Shown piece after piece: positions 34,049-42,571 of a stretch of DNA of 64,000 bases (positions are counted from its first letter, which is position 1; the number at the start of each line of letters is the position of its first letter). The DNA lies in NCBI RefSeq assembly GCF_002813775.1, contig NZ_CP020370.1, positions 2,195,501 to 2,259,500 of the forward strand, given 5' to 3'. The DNA is from Candidatus Thiodictyon syntrophicum. GTDB lineage: Bacteria > Pseudomonadota > Gammaproteobacteria > Chromatiales > Chromatiaceae. The notes under the pieces were generated by a model. That model had not been told where the DNA came from. It did not search any database and saw only the letters and a list, made by a program, of their open reading frames with translations. The position numbers and the translations under genes are program-made.

Positions 34049-34963
34049 ATGAACGCCTATGTCCGCCAACTCCCGCCCTGCTTTCCCGAACCCTGGGCGT
34101 CCGGCTGGGGGCAGGACCGCCGCGGGCTCTGGCAGTCGTTCAGCGTCAAGGGCGTGGTCCAGGTCTTGCGGTGGATTCCGCCCGGGGACTTTATGATGGG
34201 GTCGCCGGCGGACGAGCCGGAGCGCCTGACTTACGGCGATGAGACACGGCATCGGGTGGTCCTGACGCAGGGTTACTGGCTGGCGGACACCGCCTGCACC
34301 CAGGCCCTTTGGCAGGCGGTGCTGGGTGAGGACCCGAGCCGCTTCAAGGGTGCCGAGCGGCCGGTCGAGCGGGTCAGCTGGACGGACGTGGTGGAGCGTT
34401 TCCTCCCCGCACTGAACGCTTTGGTCCCGGGCCTGGAGGCGTCCTTGCCCACCGAGGCCCAGTGGGAGCTTGCCTGCCGCGCCGGGACCGACACGCCCTT
34501 CAGCTTCGGGTCCACCATCACCACCGACCTGGTCAACTACGACGGCAACTACCCATACGGCGACGGGGCCAAGGGCGAGTACCGGGCGCAGACGGTCGAG
34601 GTCAAGGCCCTGCCCGCCAGTGCCTGGGGCCTTTACCAGATGCACGGTAATGTCTGGGATTGGTGCGCGGACTGGCTCGGCGACTATCCTGCGGACGCCG
34701 TGGTCGATCCCCTGGGGCCGCCTGAGGGCCGCAAGCGCGTGCTGCGTGGCGGCAGTTGGCTCTACCACGCCGGGAACTGCCGGTCGGCGCTCCGTCTCGG
34801 CCGCGGGCCGGCCAGCCGCCACGGGAGCATCGGCTTGCGGCTGTCCCGAGGGTCTTCCCTCAGGCCGGCAGGAGGCGTGGGCGTGGCAGGCGTGGTTGCC
34901 GGGGGCAGAGCCCCGGCAACCGCGCCTGACGCGCCCGCGCCGGGCAGGCCGGCAGTCGCGTAG
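34049..34963 (+). CDS. DGR target protein 2: stand-alone variable FGE-sulfatase domain protein
   Basis: The 304-residue protein is almost entirely one FGE-sulfatase/C-type-lectin-fold domain (IPPGDFMMGSPADEPERL, LPTEAQWELACRAGTDTPF, HGNVWDWCADWLGDYP, RVLRGGSW). The variable region lies at residues 226-268. A Gly/Ala/Pro-rich tail close to that of target 1 follows (AGGVGVAGVVAGGRAP). It has no vWA part, signal peptide or membrane segment. GGAGG lies 7 bases before the ATG at 34049. Its likeness to the FGE part of target 1 over the whole length suggests duplication. It may be a soluble receptor serving the same system, which is inference. Confidence 0.88.
   Translation: MNAYVRQLPPCFPEPWASGWGQDRRGLWQSFSVKGVVQVLRWIPPGDFMMGSPADEPERLTYGDETRHRVVLTQGYWLADTACTQALWQAVLGEDPSRFKGAERPVERVSWTDVVERFLPALNALVPGLEASLPTEAQWELACRAGTDTPFSFGSTITTDLVNYDGNYPYGDGAKGEYRAQTVEVKALPASAWGLYQMHGNVWDWCADWLGDYPADAVVDPLGPPEGRKRVLRGGSWLYHAGNCRSALRLGRGPASRHGSIGLRLSRGSSLRPAGGVGVAGVVAGGRAPATAPDAPAPGRPAVA
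34725..34850 (+). repeat. DGR variable region VR2
   Basis: These 126 bp align without gaps to the template with 14 differences, all at template adenines. Only a few are shared with VR1, so the two regions were mutated independently. The template stretch with eight asparagine codons here reads WLYHAGNCRSALRLGRGPAS and then RHGSIGL. Confidence 0.95.
34895..34920 (+). promoter_or_regulatory. Hairpin downstream of VR2
   Basis: GTTGCCGGGG and CCCCGGCAAC form a perfect 10-bp stem around the loop GCAGAG, 45 bp past VR2. It matches the hairpin that follows VR1 at nearly the same distance. Confidence 0.6.
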
Positions 34964-35093
34964 GGTGGACGCCCGCAGGGCGATCCGCCATGGGGCGCCG
35001 CGGTGACTGCCGAGGCCGCGTTCCCCGCGCGGCCCGTCGCGGCTGAAGCCGCTCCCACGGCCGCGGATGCCCGCGGGGCGATCCGCCATCGCT

Positions 35094-35275
35094 GAACCCA
35101 GAAAGAGCAGTTCTCACTCGGAGACACAACGATTACAAAGATCGTCGACGCGATCCGCAGGTCGCGGCGCTCACCCCCGCGGTGATCGCCCCAACGCCTT
35201 CAATGATCTTTTTTCTTCGTGTCTTTGTGTCTTTGTGTCTTTGTGTCTTTGTGAGAGCAATCCCCCGATTCAGAT
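35094..35275. repeat. MITE-like palindromic element, copy 2
   Basis: This copy shares the AGAAAGAGCAGTTCTCAC left end, the core GACGCGAT..AGGTCGCGG..CAACGCCTTCAATGAT and a right end of repeated GTCTTTGT units followed by GAGAGCAATCCCC with the element at 15222-15390. The 130 bp before it (34964-35093) hold only palindromic REP-type pieces (GTCGCGGCTGAAGCCGCTCC near 35033); no gene is visible there. Confidence 0.75.
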
Positions 35276-35301
35276 TGCACCGCCCAAGCCCCGGAGGCCC
35301 C

Positions 35302-36180
35302 ATGACCGACTGGACCCTGATCGCCCGCCACATCGCCGCGGCCACCGGCCGGCCCTTCGCCCCGACCGCGGCCCCGCGCCCGGTGGGCGGGGGCTGTATC
35401 AACGCCGCGGCGATCCTGGGTGACGGGGAGCGCGCATTCTTCGTCAAGACCAACACCGCCGCCCGGCTCGGGATGTTCGAGGCGGAGGCGGCGGGGCTCG
35501 CCGAACTGGCCGCCGCCCGGGCGCTCCGGGTGCCGGCGCCGGTGTGCTGGGGCGCGACCGACGCCCTGAGCTATCTGGTCCTGGAGCGCCTGGTGTTGGA
35601 CGGACCGAGCCGGGGCGCCGTCGCCGGGCGTCAGTTGGCCGCGCTGCACCGCAGTACGGCGCCGAGCTTCGGCTGGTCGCGGGACAACTTCATCGGTTCC
35701 ACCCCCCAGGTCAATACCCCAAGCGAGGACTGGGTAGACTTCTGGCGCGACCGGCGCCTCGGCGTGCAACTCGCGCTCGCCGGGCGCAACGGCCATGCCC
35801 GCGCCCTCCAGGACGCCGGGGAGCGCCTCGGTGCGGACCTGGGCATCCTTCTGAATCACGGGCCCCGGCCGTCACTGCTGCACGGCGACCTGTGGGGCGG
35901 CAACCTGGGCTATCTTCCCGATGGGCAGCCGGTTATCTTCGACCCGGCGGTGTACTATGGCGACCGGGAGGCGGACCTGGCCATGACCGAGCTGTTCGGC
36001 GGTTTCGGTGCCGATTTCTCCGCCGCCTACCGGGAGACCTGGCCGCCGGCGCCGGGCTACGGGGTCCGCAAGACCCTCTATAACCTCTATCACATATTGA
36101 ACCATCTGAATCTGTTCGGGACCGGCTACCTGGGGCAGGCGCGCGGCATGATCGACCGGCTGCTCGCCGAGGTCCGCTGA
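35302..36180 (+). CDS. Fructosamine kinase family protein
   Basis: The 292-residue protein belongs to the fructosamine/ribulosamine-kinase family, which phosphorylates sugar-lysine adducts so that the glycation falls off. It has VGGGCINAAAIL near residue 28, FVKTN with the ATP-binding lysine, LVLERL, and the catalytic HGDLWGGN (H194) followed by VIFDPAVYYGDREADLAM. GGAGG precedes the ATG at 35302. It may be co-transcribed with sixA, 69 bp on. E. coli YniA is the closest named relative I can suggest. Confidence 0.88.
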   Translation: MTDWTLIARHIAAATGRPFAPTAAPRPVGGGCINAAAILGDGERAFFVKTNTAARLGMFEAEAAGLAELAAARALRVPAPVCWGATDALSYLVLERLVLDGPSRGAVAGRQLAALHRSTAPSFGWSRDNFIGSTPQVNTPSEDWVDFWRDRRLGVQLALAGRNGHARALQDAGERLGADLGILLNHGPRPSLLHGDLWGGNLGYLPDGQPVIFDPAVYYGDREADLAMTELFGGFGADFSAAYRETWPPAPGYGVRKTLYNLYHILNHLNLFGTGYLGQARGMIDRLLAEVR

Positions 36181-36249
36181 GACGCGCCCGGCGGCGTACG
36201 GCGCAGCGGCCCCAGGGGCGCCCGGACGGGCGAGGATGCGGAGCACTCG

Positions 36250-36774
36250 ATGTCACGCGAATTGCTGATCATGCGTCACGCCAAGTCCGACTGGGACGGC
36301 GGCGGCGCCGACTTCGACCGGCCCCTGACCCGGCGCGGTAAGGCCGACGCCCCCAAGGTCGGCGCCTGGCTGGCGCAGGAGGGCCTGGTGCCCGATCATG
36401 TGGTCAGTTCCCCGGCGCGGCGCGCCCACCAGACGGCGCTGCGGGTGTGCAAGGCCCTGGGGCTCCCCAAGGGGCAGATCGACTGGGACCCGCGGGTCTA
36501 TGACGCGGACCTGGACGGCCTGCTCGAGGCGCTCGGCTGCTGCCCCCCGGACGCCCCCCGGGTCCTGCTGATCGGCCACAACCCGGGGCTCCAGACCCTG
36601 CTCCTGCACCTGGCCGACGCCGCCCCGGTCGAACGCGAGGACGGCAAGCTGCTCACCACCGCCGCTCTGGCCCGGTTGACGATGCCAGAGCACTGGACCT
36701 CACTGCCCGCGGGCTGCGCCCAGCTCATCTCCATCACCAGGCCGCGCGACCTTCAGGGGACGGCCCCGCAGTAG
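36250..36774 (+). CDS. sixA: Phosphohistidine phosphatase SixA
   Basis: The 174-residue histidine-phosphatase-superfamily protein opens LLIMRHAKSDW with catalytic H10, has the LTRRGKADAP motif, SSPARRAHQTA and the second catalytic histidine in LLIGHNPGLQ. SixA removes phosphate from phosphohistidine proteins such as those of the nitrogen PTS. The last 22 bp overlap the 3' end of the convergent Kunitz-type gene. Confidence 0.88.
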   Translation: MSRELLIMRHAKSDWDGGGADFDRPLTRRGKADAPKVGAWLAQEGLVPDHVVSSPARRAHQTALRVCKALGLPKGQIDWDPRVYDADLDGLLEALGCCPPDAPRVLLIGHNPGLQTLLLHLADAAPVEREDGKLLTTAALARLTMPEHWTSLPAGCAQLISITRPRDLQGTAPQ

Positions 36775-37022
36775 TTGACACAGTCCTCCAGGGTCTCGAA
36801 CGGCACGCGCCCGCCACAACCGCTGTAGTTGAACGACTTGCAGCGGTTGTCCCGATAATCATAGTAATACTTGACCCGGCGGCCCGCGCAGTTGCCGCGC
36901 GCGGGCTTGGCGACGCAACTGACCGGCAGGTCCTCCGGGTCGCTGGTCGCGAACCGGCCGCCGCCGCAACTGCCGAGCAACAACACCGCCGCCAACCCAC
37001 CGCAACACCAGACGAAACGCAT
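36753..37022 (-). CDS. Kunitz/BPTI-type lipoprotein
   Basis: An 89-residue protein with a lipoprotein signal (AAVLLLGSC, lipidated C19) is followed by one Kunitz domain. Its six cysteines (36, 45, 61, 69, 81, 85) have spacings 9, 16, 8, 12 and 4, against 9, 16, 8, 13 and 4 in bovine trypsin inhibitor. It keeps the YYYDYRDNRC and SFNYSGC core. The residue at the inhibitor P1 position is A46, which would suit elastase-like rather than trypsin-like proteases. Kunitz domains are common in animals and rare in bacteria. The start at 37022 fits the signal; the frame is open eight codons further. Confidence 0.85.
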   Translation of the reverse strand: MRFVWCCGGLAAVLLLGSCGGGRFATSDPEDLPVSCVAKPARGNCAGRRVKYYYDYRDNRCKSFNYSGCGGRVPFETLEDCVNYCGAVP

Positions 37023-37097
37023 AGCACCCCCGGGACAGACCGACACGCGAACCTAGGCGCGGGATTCTAGTACCCTCGGGCGCATTTGTTTCGACTA

Positions 37098-38054
37098 TTA
37101 GGGGGCGGGTGCACCGCGCGCACCCTGAGCGGCTGAGTCCGAGCGCACCCGCAGCCAGATCCCGTTGCCGTAGCCCTGGTGGCCGCGGGCGACCCCGTCC
37201 CACAGGGCATCGACCGCGCTGCGCAGTTCGGCGTCCCCGGCGATGAAGGTGCAGGGCAGGAGGATCTCGTAGCGCCGCCCCGCGTCGGCCATCAGCAGGA
37301 CGGCCAGCAGGTATTGCTCCGAGTAGTAGTGGTCGTGCCAGTGCGGCGGATAGTCCAGCGGCAGATAGATGTCGTCGATATACACGAGCACCCCGGCCTT
37401 GAGTCGCGGCAGCAGGTCGAGGAAGACGGCGGTCACGTCGCTGTTCTGAAAACAGCGGTGAGAGCTGTCGATCATGAGGATGTCGTTCGCCTCCAACGTA
37501 TCGACCACGGCCGGGTCCAGGGCCTCCAGCGGCTCGCGGATGAAGGCGTCGCAGAGCGCGTCGACCGCGGCGCGGGGCTGCGGGTCGATGGAGGTGATGG
37601 ACATCGCGAGCCCATGGTCGCGGCAACCGCGGCGGACAAACCGGGTGGAGTGGCCGGAGCCGATCTCCAGGTAGTGCCGGGAGGCGAACAGGGCCGGGAA
37701 GGCGTAGAGGCTGGCGGCGTTCAGCCCGCGGCAGAAATCGTTCTCCCAGACCGGCTCGCCGGCCGTGCCCCCGGTCAAGGGGATGCGCCCCAGGCCGGCG
37801 GCGAAGGCCGGGAGTTGCGCGAGCAGGTGCGCGTAACGCTCGCGGCCGGTCTCCATGAGCCGGTTGAGCCGCGGGTGCGGCGGTGCGCCATAGCCCCAAC
37901 GCGGGCGCGGCTGCACCGGATACTCAAGGAAGATCGCCTGGCCCCCGCTGCTCAGGACCCAGCGCAGTTCCTGGGCGGATCTGAGCCAGCGCAGGAAGGG
38001 AGAGTGCCGCGACCAACGCCGCAGCGGTGCCGAATCGAGAAGCTTGCCGAACAT
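37098..38054 (-). CDS. Class I SAM-dependent methyltransferase-like protein
   Basis: The 318-residue protein has a Rossmann-type SAM site (YLEIGSGHSTRF, then SITSIDPQPRAAVD), an acidic strand (NDILMIDSSHRCF) and VLVYIDDIYLPLDYPP. These place it with Methyltransf_24-type enzymes often found in polysaccharide or natural-product contexts. The substrate is unknown. The start at 38054 (MFGKLLDS) is preferred over upstream in-frame codons. It lies 74 bp downstream of the phosphatase gene on the same strand and may be co-transcribed with it. Confidence 0.7.
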   Translation of the reverse strand: MFGKLLDSAPLRRWSRHSPFLRWLRSAQELRWVLSSGGQAIFLEYPVQPRPRWGYGAPPHPRLNRLMETGRERYAHLLAQLPAFAAGLGRIPLTGGTAGEPVWENDFCRGLNAASLYAFPALFASRHYLEIGSGHSTRFVRRGCRDHGLAMSITSIDPQPRAAVDALCDAFIREPLEALDPAVVDTLEANDILMIDSSHRCFQNSDVTAVFLDLLPRLKAGVLVYIDDIYLPLDYPPHWHDHYYSEQYLLAVLLMADAGRRYEILLPCTFIAGDAELRSAVDALWDGVARGHQGYGNGIWLRVRSDSAAQGARGAPAP

Positions 38055-38128
38055 GGTGACCCCACTGCCGCACGCGAAACGTTGGATTGGCGCCTCCTGC
38101 GTTGGTCCACCCGGCATCCACCCAGGGA

Positions 38129-38617
38129 TTACAGGCCCCGGCGGGTGATGTGGTCGAGCAGTCCACGGGCGGCGGTCTCTACCATGTCGAGGACCTGATC
38201 GAACCCCCGTTGCCCGCCATAGTAGGGGTCCGGCACCTCGCGACGCTTGAGGTCCGGGGCGAAATCAAGGAACAGCGAGAGCTTGCGCTCCATCCCCGGC
38301 GGGCAGATGCGGGCCAGGCTATGGTAGTTGTCCTGGTCCATGGCGAGGATGTAGTCGAAGGCCAGAAAGTCCTCCGGCTCCGCCCGGCGCGCGCGCAGGT
38401 CGCTGATATCGATCCCCCGCGCCCGCGCCGTCTCCTCCGCCCGTTCGTCGGGCGGCTCACCGATGTGGTAGCCGTGGGTCCCGGCGGAGTCGACCTGGAT
38501 CCTCGCGCCGTAGCCGGCCTGCTGCACCAGGTGCCGGAAGACACCATGGGCCGTGGGGGAGCGGCAGATATTGCCCATGCACACAAAGAGGACCTTTACG
38601 CGTGTCGTGTCGTTCAT
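38129..38617 (-). CDS. Low molecular weight protein-tyrosine-phosphatase
   Basis: The 162-residue enzyme has the CX5R loop as CMGNICRS (C13, R19) near the N-terminus and the C-terminal acid motif DPYYGGQRGFDQVLDMVE. Such enzymes remove phosphate from tyrosine kinases and other proteins, for example in capsule export (Wzb type), but no partner kinase is in this window. The ATG at 38617 has only a weak ribosome-binding site. Confidence 0.9.
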   Translation of the reverse strand: MNDTTRVKVLFVCMGNICRSPTAHGVFRHLVQQAGYGARIQVDSAGTHGYHIGEPPDERAEETARARGIDISDLRARRAEPEDFLAFDYILAMDQDNYHSLARICPPGMERKLSLFLDFAPDLKRREVPDPYYGGQRGFDQVLDMVETAARGLLDHITRRGL

Positions 38618-39104
38618 AACTATCTAATCTCGTGAGCCTTTCAGTTTCTGTCCGCGTGCCGGTGCCGCCCCGGGGATCGCCAAGTCTGCCACCCGGTCGC
38701 ACACCCCGAGGCGTCGTTGCGTCTTTCACAGAGCGACAGGCTACGGCCGAACGTTGGGATGGTAAAGACCCCTTGGTATCGGTTTTACGGCCTTGATCAT
38801 AATCCCGGCCCATCAGCCAACGGCCATGTCTTTCATGAACGGCTGATGGCCGGTTTCATCGCCGACGTGGAACGGTTGGGAGGTTGAGATGGCAAGCAAG
38901 GATTCGGTTCACTTGCGCGCGAATCTCGGGCATGATTGGGCCGGGTCCGCCCCCGCAGGCACCGATAATCGTTTTAGCTAACAGTTATTTACTAATTTGC
39001 CTGGGAGTGTCGGCGACGGCCCGGCCCCGCTGCCGGGACCCGCGGACCCAGAAGACCACCCGCAAAGCAATAAGCAGCCCACCCATGGGCGGAGGACAGT
39101 AACG
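38618..39104. other. Divergent intergenic region, no gene seen
   Basis: I see no credible gene in these 487 bp between the phosphatase (minus) and the DsrC-type gene (plus). CATCAGCC near 38812 and GGCTGATG near 38842 form an inverted repeat, and an AT-rich stretch at 38966-38998 is the likeliest promoter area for the DsrC-type gene. No matching -35/-10 pair is convincing. Confidence 0.5.
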
Positions 39105-39440
39105 ATGATCACCCAGCAAGTCGCCGGTCGCGATCTGAACACGAAAGGCCACCTGGCCCATTTCGATCATTGGGATGAGGACGTGGCCCTGGCCCTGGCG
39201 GAAGAGGAGGGACTGACCCTGAACGCCCGTCACTGGGGCGTGATCAACTTCCTGCGGGACTACTACGGGGCCCATGAGATGCCCCCGACCCCGCGAGTGG
39301 TGCTGAAGGCCGTCGGCCACCTGATCTCCCCGCACGTCCCCTGCACCCGCCGCCACCTGGAGTTCCTGTTCCCGGACGGCGGCTGCAAGCAGGCGTGCCA
39401 CATCGCCGGACTGCCGGACTATTACTGCCACGGGTGCTGA
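39105..39440 (+). CDS. TusE/DsrC/DsvC-family sulfur carrier, variant C-terminus
   Basis: The 111-residue protein matches the DsrC/TusE family (LAHFDHWDEDVALALAEEEG, HWGVINFLRDYYG, the C-terminal swinging arm KQACHIAGLP). DsrC carries sulfur as a trisulfide between two arm cysteines. Here the arm reads CKQACHIAGLPDYYCHGC. The inner cysteine of KQAC is kept, but the arm cysteines fall 10 and 13 residues later, not 11, and the protein ends on a cysteine. An extra cysteine precedes the arm. It is thus a DsrC paralogue with altered chemistry rather than canonical DsrC. GGAGG lies 9 bases before the ATG. Confidence 0.82.
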   Translation: MITQQVAGRDLNTKGHLAHFDHWDEDVALALAEEEGLTLNARHWGVINFLRDYYGAHEMPPTPRVVLKAVGHLISPHVPCTRRHLEFLFPDGGCKQACHIAGLPDYYCHGC

Positions 39441-39479
39441 ACCACCCAGCCCGCCTCCAAGGCCCCGCTCCGGGGCCTG

Positions 39480-39674
39480 CCGGGCGGGACGGGGCATTCG
39501 TCCCGTCCCGACTGTTTACTCCGTCGCCGACCCCTGGCGCGGGGCCGCGAGTGCGGAGAAAACGTTTCGGACGGGGCGAATGCCCCGTCCGGCGTGGGCT
39601 GATTGACCCCTTCGCGGTTTAGCTCGAGGCGCGGGCGTCGGCCCACCCCAACCGGAGGTCGAGGCTTCAGCCGG
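39480..39674. repeat. Cluster of dispersed palindromes
   Basis: Two hairpins of the GACGGGGCATTCGTCCCGTC type lie at about 39488-39510 and 39570-39593 (the latter as GGACGGGGCGAATGCCCCGT), matching one at 49943-49966. CCAACCGGAGGTCGAGGCTT at 39647 belongs to the family seen beside the retroelement template. No gene is seen in 39441-39694. Confidence 0.7.
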
Positions 39675-39694
39675 ATGGGGCCGATCGCCGCGGT

Positions 39695-41749
39695 TCACAG
39701 TTGCGCCAGGTGTTCCACCGGCGCCTCGCAGTGGGTCCCGCGGCAGCGGTAGGCGCGCGGACCCGCGCCGGGCTTCATGCCGGCGAGTGCCCCGGGCAGG
39801 TCGGTCGCGCTGTTGGGGATGGCCAACACCAGCCGCCGCGGCTGGTAGCCCTGCTGCGCGGCGGCCTGCCAGTCATCCAGCAGGTCCGTGTCGGCGCGGA
39901 TGATGAGGGTCTCGGGCGGGTTGAGGTGCTCGTCCAGGGCGAACAGCAGGGTGCCATGGGCATAGGGGAGGCGGCGGATGAACTCGGCCGCAAGCTTCAG
40001 GGTACCCTCGGCGGCGTCCAGGTAGCGGGGTTCTCCGAGCAGATGGCCCAGGCGCTGCAGGGCCCAGGCGGCGACCCCGTTGCCGGACGGCATGGACTCG
40101 TCGCCCAGGGGTTTGGGGCGCGCGATCAGCGGCTCGTGGTCGCGGCCGGTGAACCAGAAGCCGCCCGCGTCCGGGTCGTGGAACTGCGTGAGCAGGACCT
40201 CGGCGAGTTCGATCGCGAAGGCCAGGTCGGCCGCCGACCAGCGGGTCTGGAGCAGTTCCAGCAGGGCGTCGAGCAGGTTGGCGTAGTCGTCCAGGTAGGC
40301 CTGGAGCTGGGCACGGCCGTCCTTGCAGGTGGCGAGCAGGCGCCCGTCGCGCCACAGGGTGCGGCGGATGAAATCCAGGGCCGCCTGCGCCGATTCCAGG
40401 TAGTCCGCCCGCCCCAGGACCCGGGCGGCGCGGGCCATGCCCTTGATGGCGAGCGCGTTCCAGGCGGTCAGGACCTTGTCGTCCAGGCCGGGGCGCACGC
40501 GCAGCTCGCGCTCCGCCAACAGGGTGGCACGCGCCGCGCCTAGCAGGGACTCGACCTGGGCCAGGGGCAGCCCTTGGGTCTGCGCGACCTGGGCGGGGGT
40601 CTGGTACTGGTGCAGGTGCCACTGTCCCTCGAAATTGGCCGGGCGGTCGAGACCGTAGACGGCGGCAAAGGGGGCGTATTCGGTCGGCGTCAGCAGGGCG
40701 CGCACGCGCTCGCGGTCCCAGCAATAGAAGCGGCCCTCGTGGCCCTCGCTGTCGGCGTCCAGGCTGGACCAATAGCCGCCGTCCGGGGACTGCAGCTCGC
40801 GCATGATCCAGTCCGCGGTGGCGCGCGCCGCGTCGCGAAACAGCGGGTCGGCGGTGATCTGCCAGGCGTCGCAGCACAGCGCGAGCAGGGGGCCGTTGTC
40901 GTAGAGCATCTTCTCGAAGTGGGGGATCATCCAGAGGTCATCCACCGCATAGCGGCAGAAGCCCCCGCCGAGCTGGTCGTTGAGCCCGCCGCGGATCATG
41001 CGCTCCAGGGTGAAGGTCGCCATCTGGAGTGCCGAGTCGTCCGGCTGCCCGGCCGCCGCGCCGACCGCCCAGCGGCGCAGCAGAAATTCCAGATTGGTGG
41101 CATGGGGAAACTTGGGCGCCCCGCCGAACCCGCCCTGCTCGGTATCGAAACTGTCGGTGAGTTCGTTCAGGGCGGCGTCCAGCACCCTGGCCGCGGGGAC
41201 CCGCCCGGACGGTGTCGGTGCCAATCCGGCCAGGGCCGTCATCAGTTCGTCGCCCTGGGCGTTGATCGCCTCACGGCGGTCCCGGTAGGCGTGCTCCACC
41301 CCTTGCAGGAGTTGGGTGAAGGCGGGCAGGCCATGGCGCGGCTCGCGCGGGAAGTAGGTCCCGGCGAAGAAGGGGCGCTGGTCGTGCGGGTTGAGGAAGA
41401 CCGTGAGCGGCCAGCCGCCGGAGCGCCGGGCCATGAGTTGATGGGCGGTCTGGTAGACCCGGTCGAGATCGGGACGCTCCTCCCGGTCCACCTTGATGTT
41501 GACGAAGAGCCGGTTCATCAGGTCCGCCGTGGCCGGGTCCTCGAAGGACTCGTGCGCCATGACATGGCACCAGTGACAGGCGGAGTAGCCGATGGAGAGC
41601 AGGATGGGCCGGTCCTGGGTCCGTGCCAGGTCGAGGGCCTCGGCGCACCAGGGCCACCAGTCCACCGGGTTGTGGGCGTGTTGTTGCAGGTAGGGACTGG
41701 CGGTCGCGGCGAGCCGGTTGGCGGGGACGGATGGGTGGGGGCTGGTCAT
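39695..41749 (-). CDS. DUF255 thioredoxin-fold protein (YyaL/SPATA20 family)
   Basis: The 684-residue protein starts [21 protein letters not shown] and has a thioredoxin-fold active site SACHWCHVM (CxxC near residue 55), then the six-hairpin (alpha/alpha) part with [33 protein letters not shown] and [11 protein letters not shown]. The family is widespread from bacteria to man (SPATA20), and its biochemical role is not settled. The start at 41749 is chosen by family N-terminus. The gene is convergent with the DsrC-type gene and divergent from the hox operon. Confidence 0.9.
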   Translation of the reverse strand: MTSPHPSVPANRLAATASPYLQQHAHNPVDWWPWCAEALDLARTQDRPILLSIGYSACHWCHVMAHESFEDPATADLMNRLFVNIKVDREERPDLDRVYQTAHQLMARRSGGWPLTVFLNPHDQRPFFAGTYFPREPRHGLPAFTQLLQGVEHAYRDRREAINAQGDELMTALAGLAPTPSGRVPAARVLDAALNELTDSFDTEQGGFGGAPKFPHATNLEFLLRRWAVGAAAGQPDDSALQMATFTLERMIRGGLNDQLGGGFCRYAVDDLWMIPHFEKMLYDNGPLLALCCDAWQITADPLFRDAARATADWIMRELQSPDGGYWSSLDADSEGHEGRFYCWDRERVRALLTPTEYAPFAAVYGLDRPANFEGQWHLHQYQTPAQVAQTQGLPLAQVESLLGAARATLLAERELRVRPGLDDKVLTAWNALAIKGMARAARVLGRADYLESAQAALDFIRRTLWRDGRLLATCKDGRAQLQAYLDDYANLLDALLELLQTRWSAADLAFAIELAEVLLTQFHDPDAGGFWFTGRDHEPLIARPKPLGDESMPSGNGVAAWALQRLGHLLGEPRYLDAAEGTLKLAAEFIRRLPYAHGTLLFALDEHLNPPETLIIRADTDLLDDWQAAAQQGYQPRRLVLAIPNSATDLPGALAGMKPGAGPRAYRCRGTHCEAPVEHLAQL

Positions 41750-42070
41750 GGGCGGGGTCCACGGCGGGGGCAAACCACGACAGTGGGTCCAGCCGGGGGG
41801 GCTTTCTACGCCGCCGGGCAGCATTCAGGATTGCCACCGGCGGGCGGGCCGGGTCCGCGGCAGACCCTCTGAAACACTCTATTAGCCGAACCTAATAAAC
41901 AACCTAGCATAAAATCAGGGATGGACCAGCCGGCAATTGCGCGCTAGTCTCTACCCCGCCGCGCGCCTCCCGGACGCGGCCGGGCCCCCGCGGACCCGGC
42001 GCCGGGAGCACGGAAGACCGATCGCAAGGCTCAACCCAACCCTTTTGACGGCCCTCGACGAGGAGGGGAC
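41750..42070. other. Intergenic region with the presumed hox promoter
   Basis: No gene is visible. The half near the DUF255 gene is GC-rich. An AT-rich block at about 41872-41920 (AACCTAATAAACAACCTAGC) is the likely promoter area for hoxE. TTAGCC and TAGCAT, 17 bp apart within it, are a weak sigma-70 pair; no sigma-54 site is seen. Confidence 0.45.
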
Positions 42071-42571
42071 ATGACCCTGCTGCAAACCCGGCCCGCCCTG
42101 CCCAGTGACGACAAGCGCTGGAAGCTCGTCAACGCGACCATGCGCCGCACCGGCTACGCCGATCATTCGCTGATCGAGGCGCTACACAGCGTGCAAGAAT
42201 CCTTCGGGTTCCTGGACGAGACCGCCATGCGCTTCGTGGCCGGCTCCCTGGACCTGCCCTTGTCGAAGGTGTACGGGGTCGCGACCTTCTATCACCTGTT
42301 CCAGCTCAAGCCCAAGGGCCGCCACGCCTGCGTGGTCTGCACCGGCACCGCCTGCTACATCAAGGGCGCCGGGGCCCTGCTGGGTGCGATCGAGGAGCGC
42401 TTCGGCGTCAAGCCGGGCGAGACCACGGAGGACGACCTGCTCTCGGTGCTCACCGCCCGGTGCGTCGGTGCCTGCGGCCTGGCCTCGGCCGCGGTCGTGG
42501 ACGGTCAACTGCTGGGCAAGCTGACCCCGGAGAAACTGATGGAGCGCATCGAACTGGAGACCGCCAAGTGA
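42071..42571 (+). CDS. hoxE: Bidirectional NiFe hydrogenase, diaphorase subunit HoxE
   Basis: HoxE is the NuoE-like 2Fe-2S subunit of the NAD-linked hydrogenase diaphorase. The 166-residue protein has the four ligands C90, C95, C131 and C135 in [13 protein letters not shown] and [10 protein letters not shown], and the thioredoxin-like core ([10 protein letters not shown]). GAGGAGGGGAC gives a strong ribosome-binding site before the ATG. The stop overlaps the hoxF GTG (GTGA). Confidence 0.95.
   Translation: MTLLQTRPALPSDDKRWKLVNATMRRTGYADHSLIEALHSVQESFGFLDETAMRFVAGSLDLPLSKVYGVATFYHLFQLKPKGRHACVVCTGTACYIKGAGALLGAIEERFGVKPGETTEDDLLSVLTARCVGACGLASAAVVDGQLLGKLTPEKLMERIELETAK

Noticed and set aside
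41930-41950. Possible sigma-54 promoter before hoxE (TGG..TTGC-like string).
   Set aside because: The spacing between the GG and GC elements is wrong for sigma-54 and the flanking consensus is absent.
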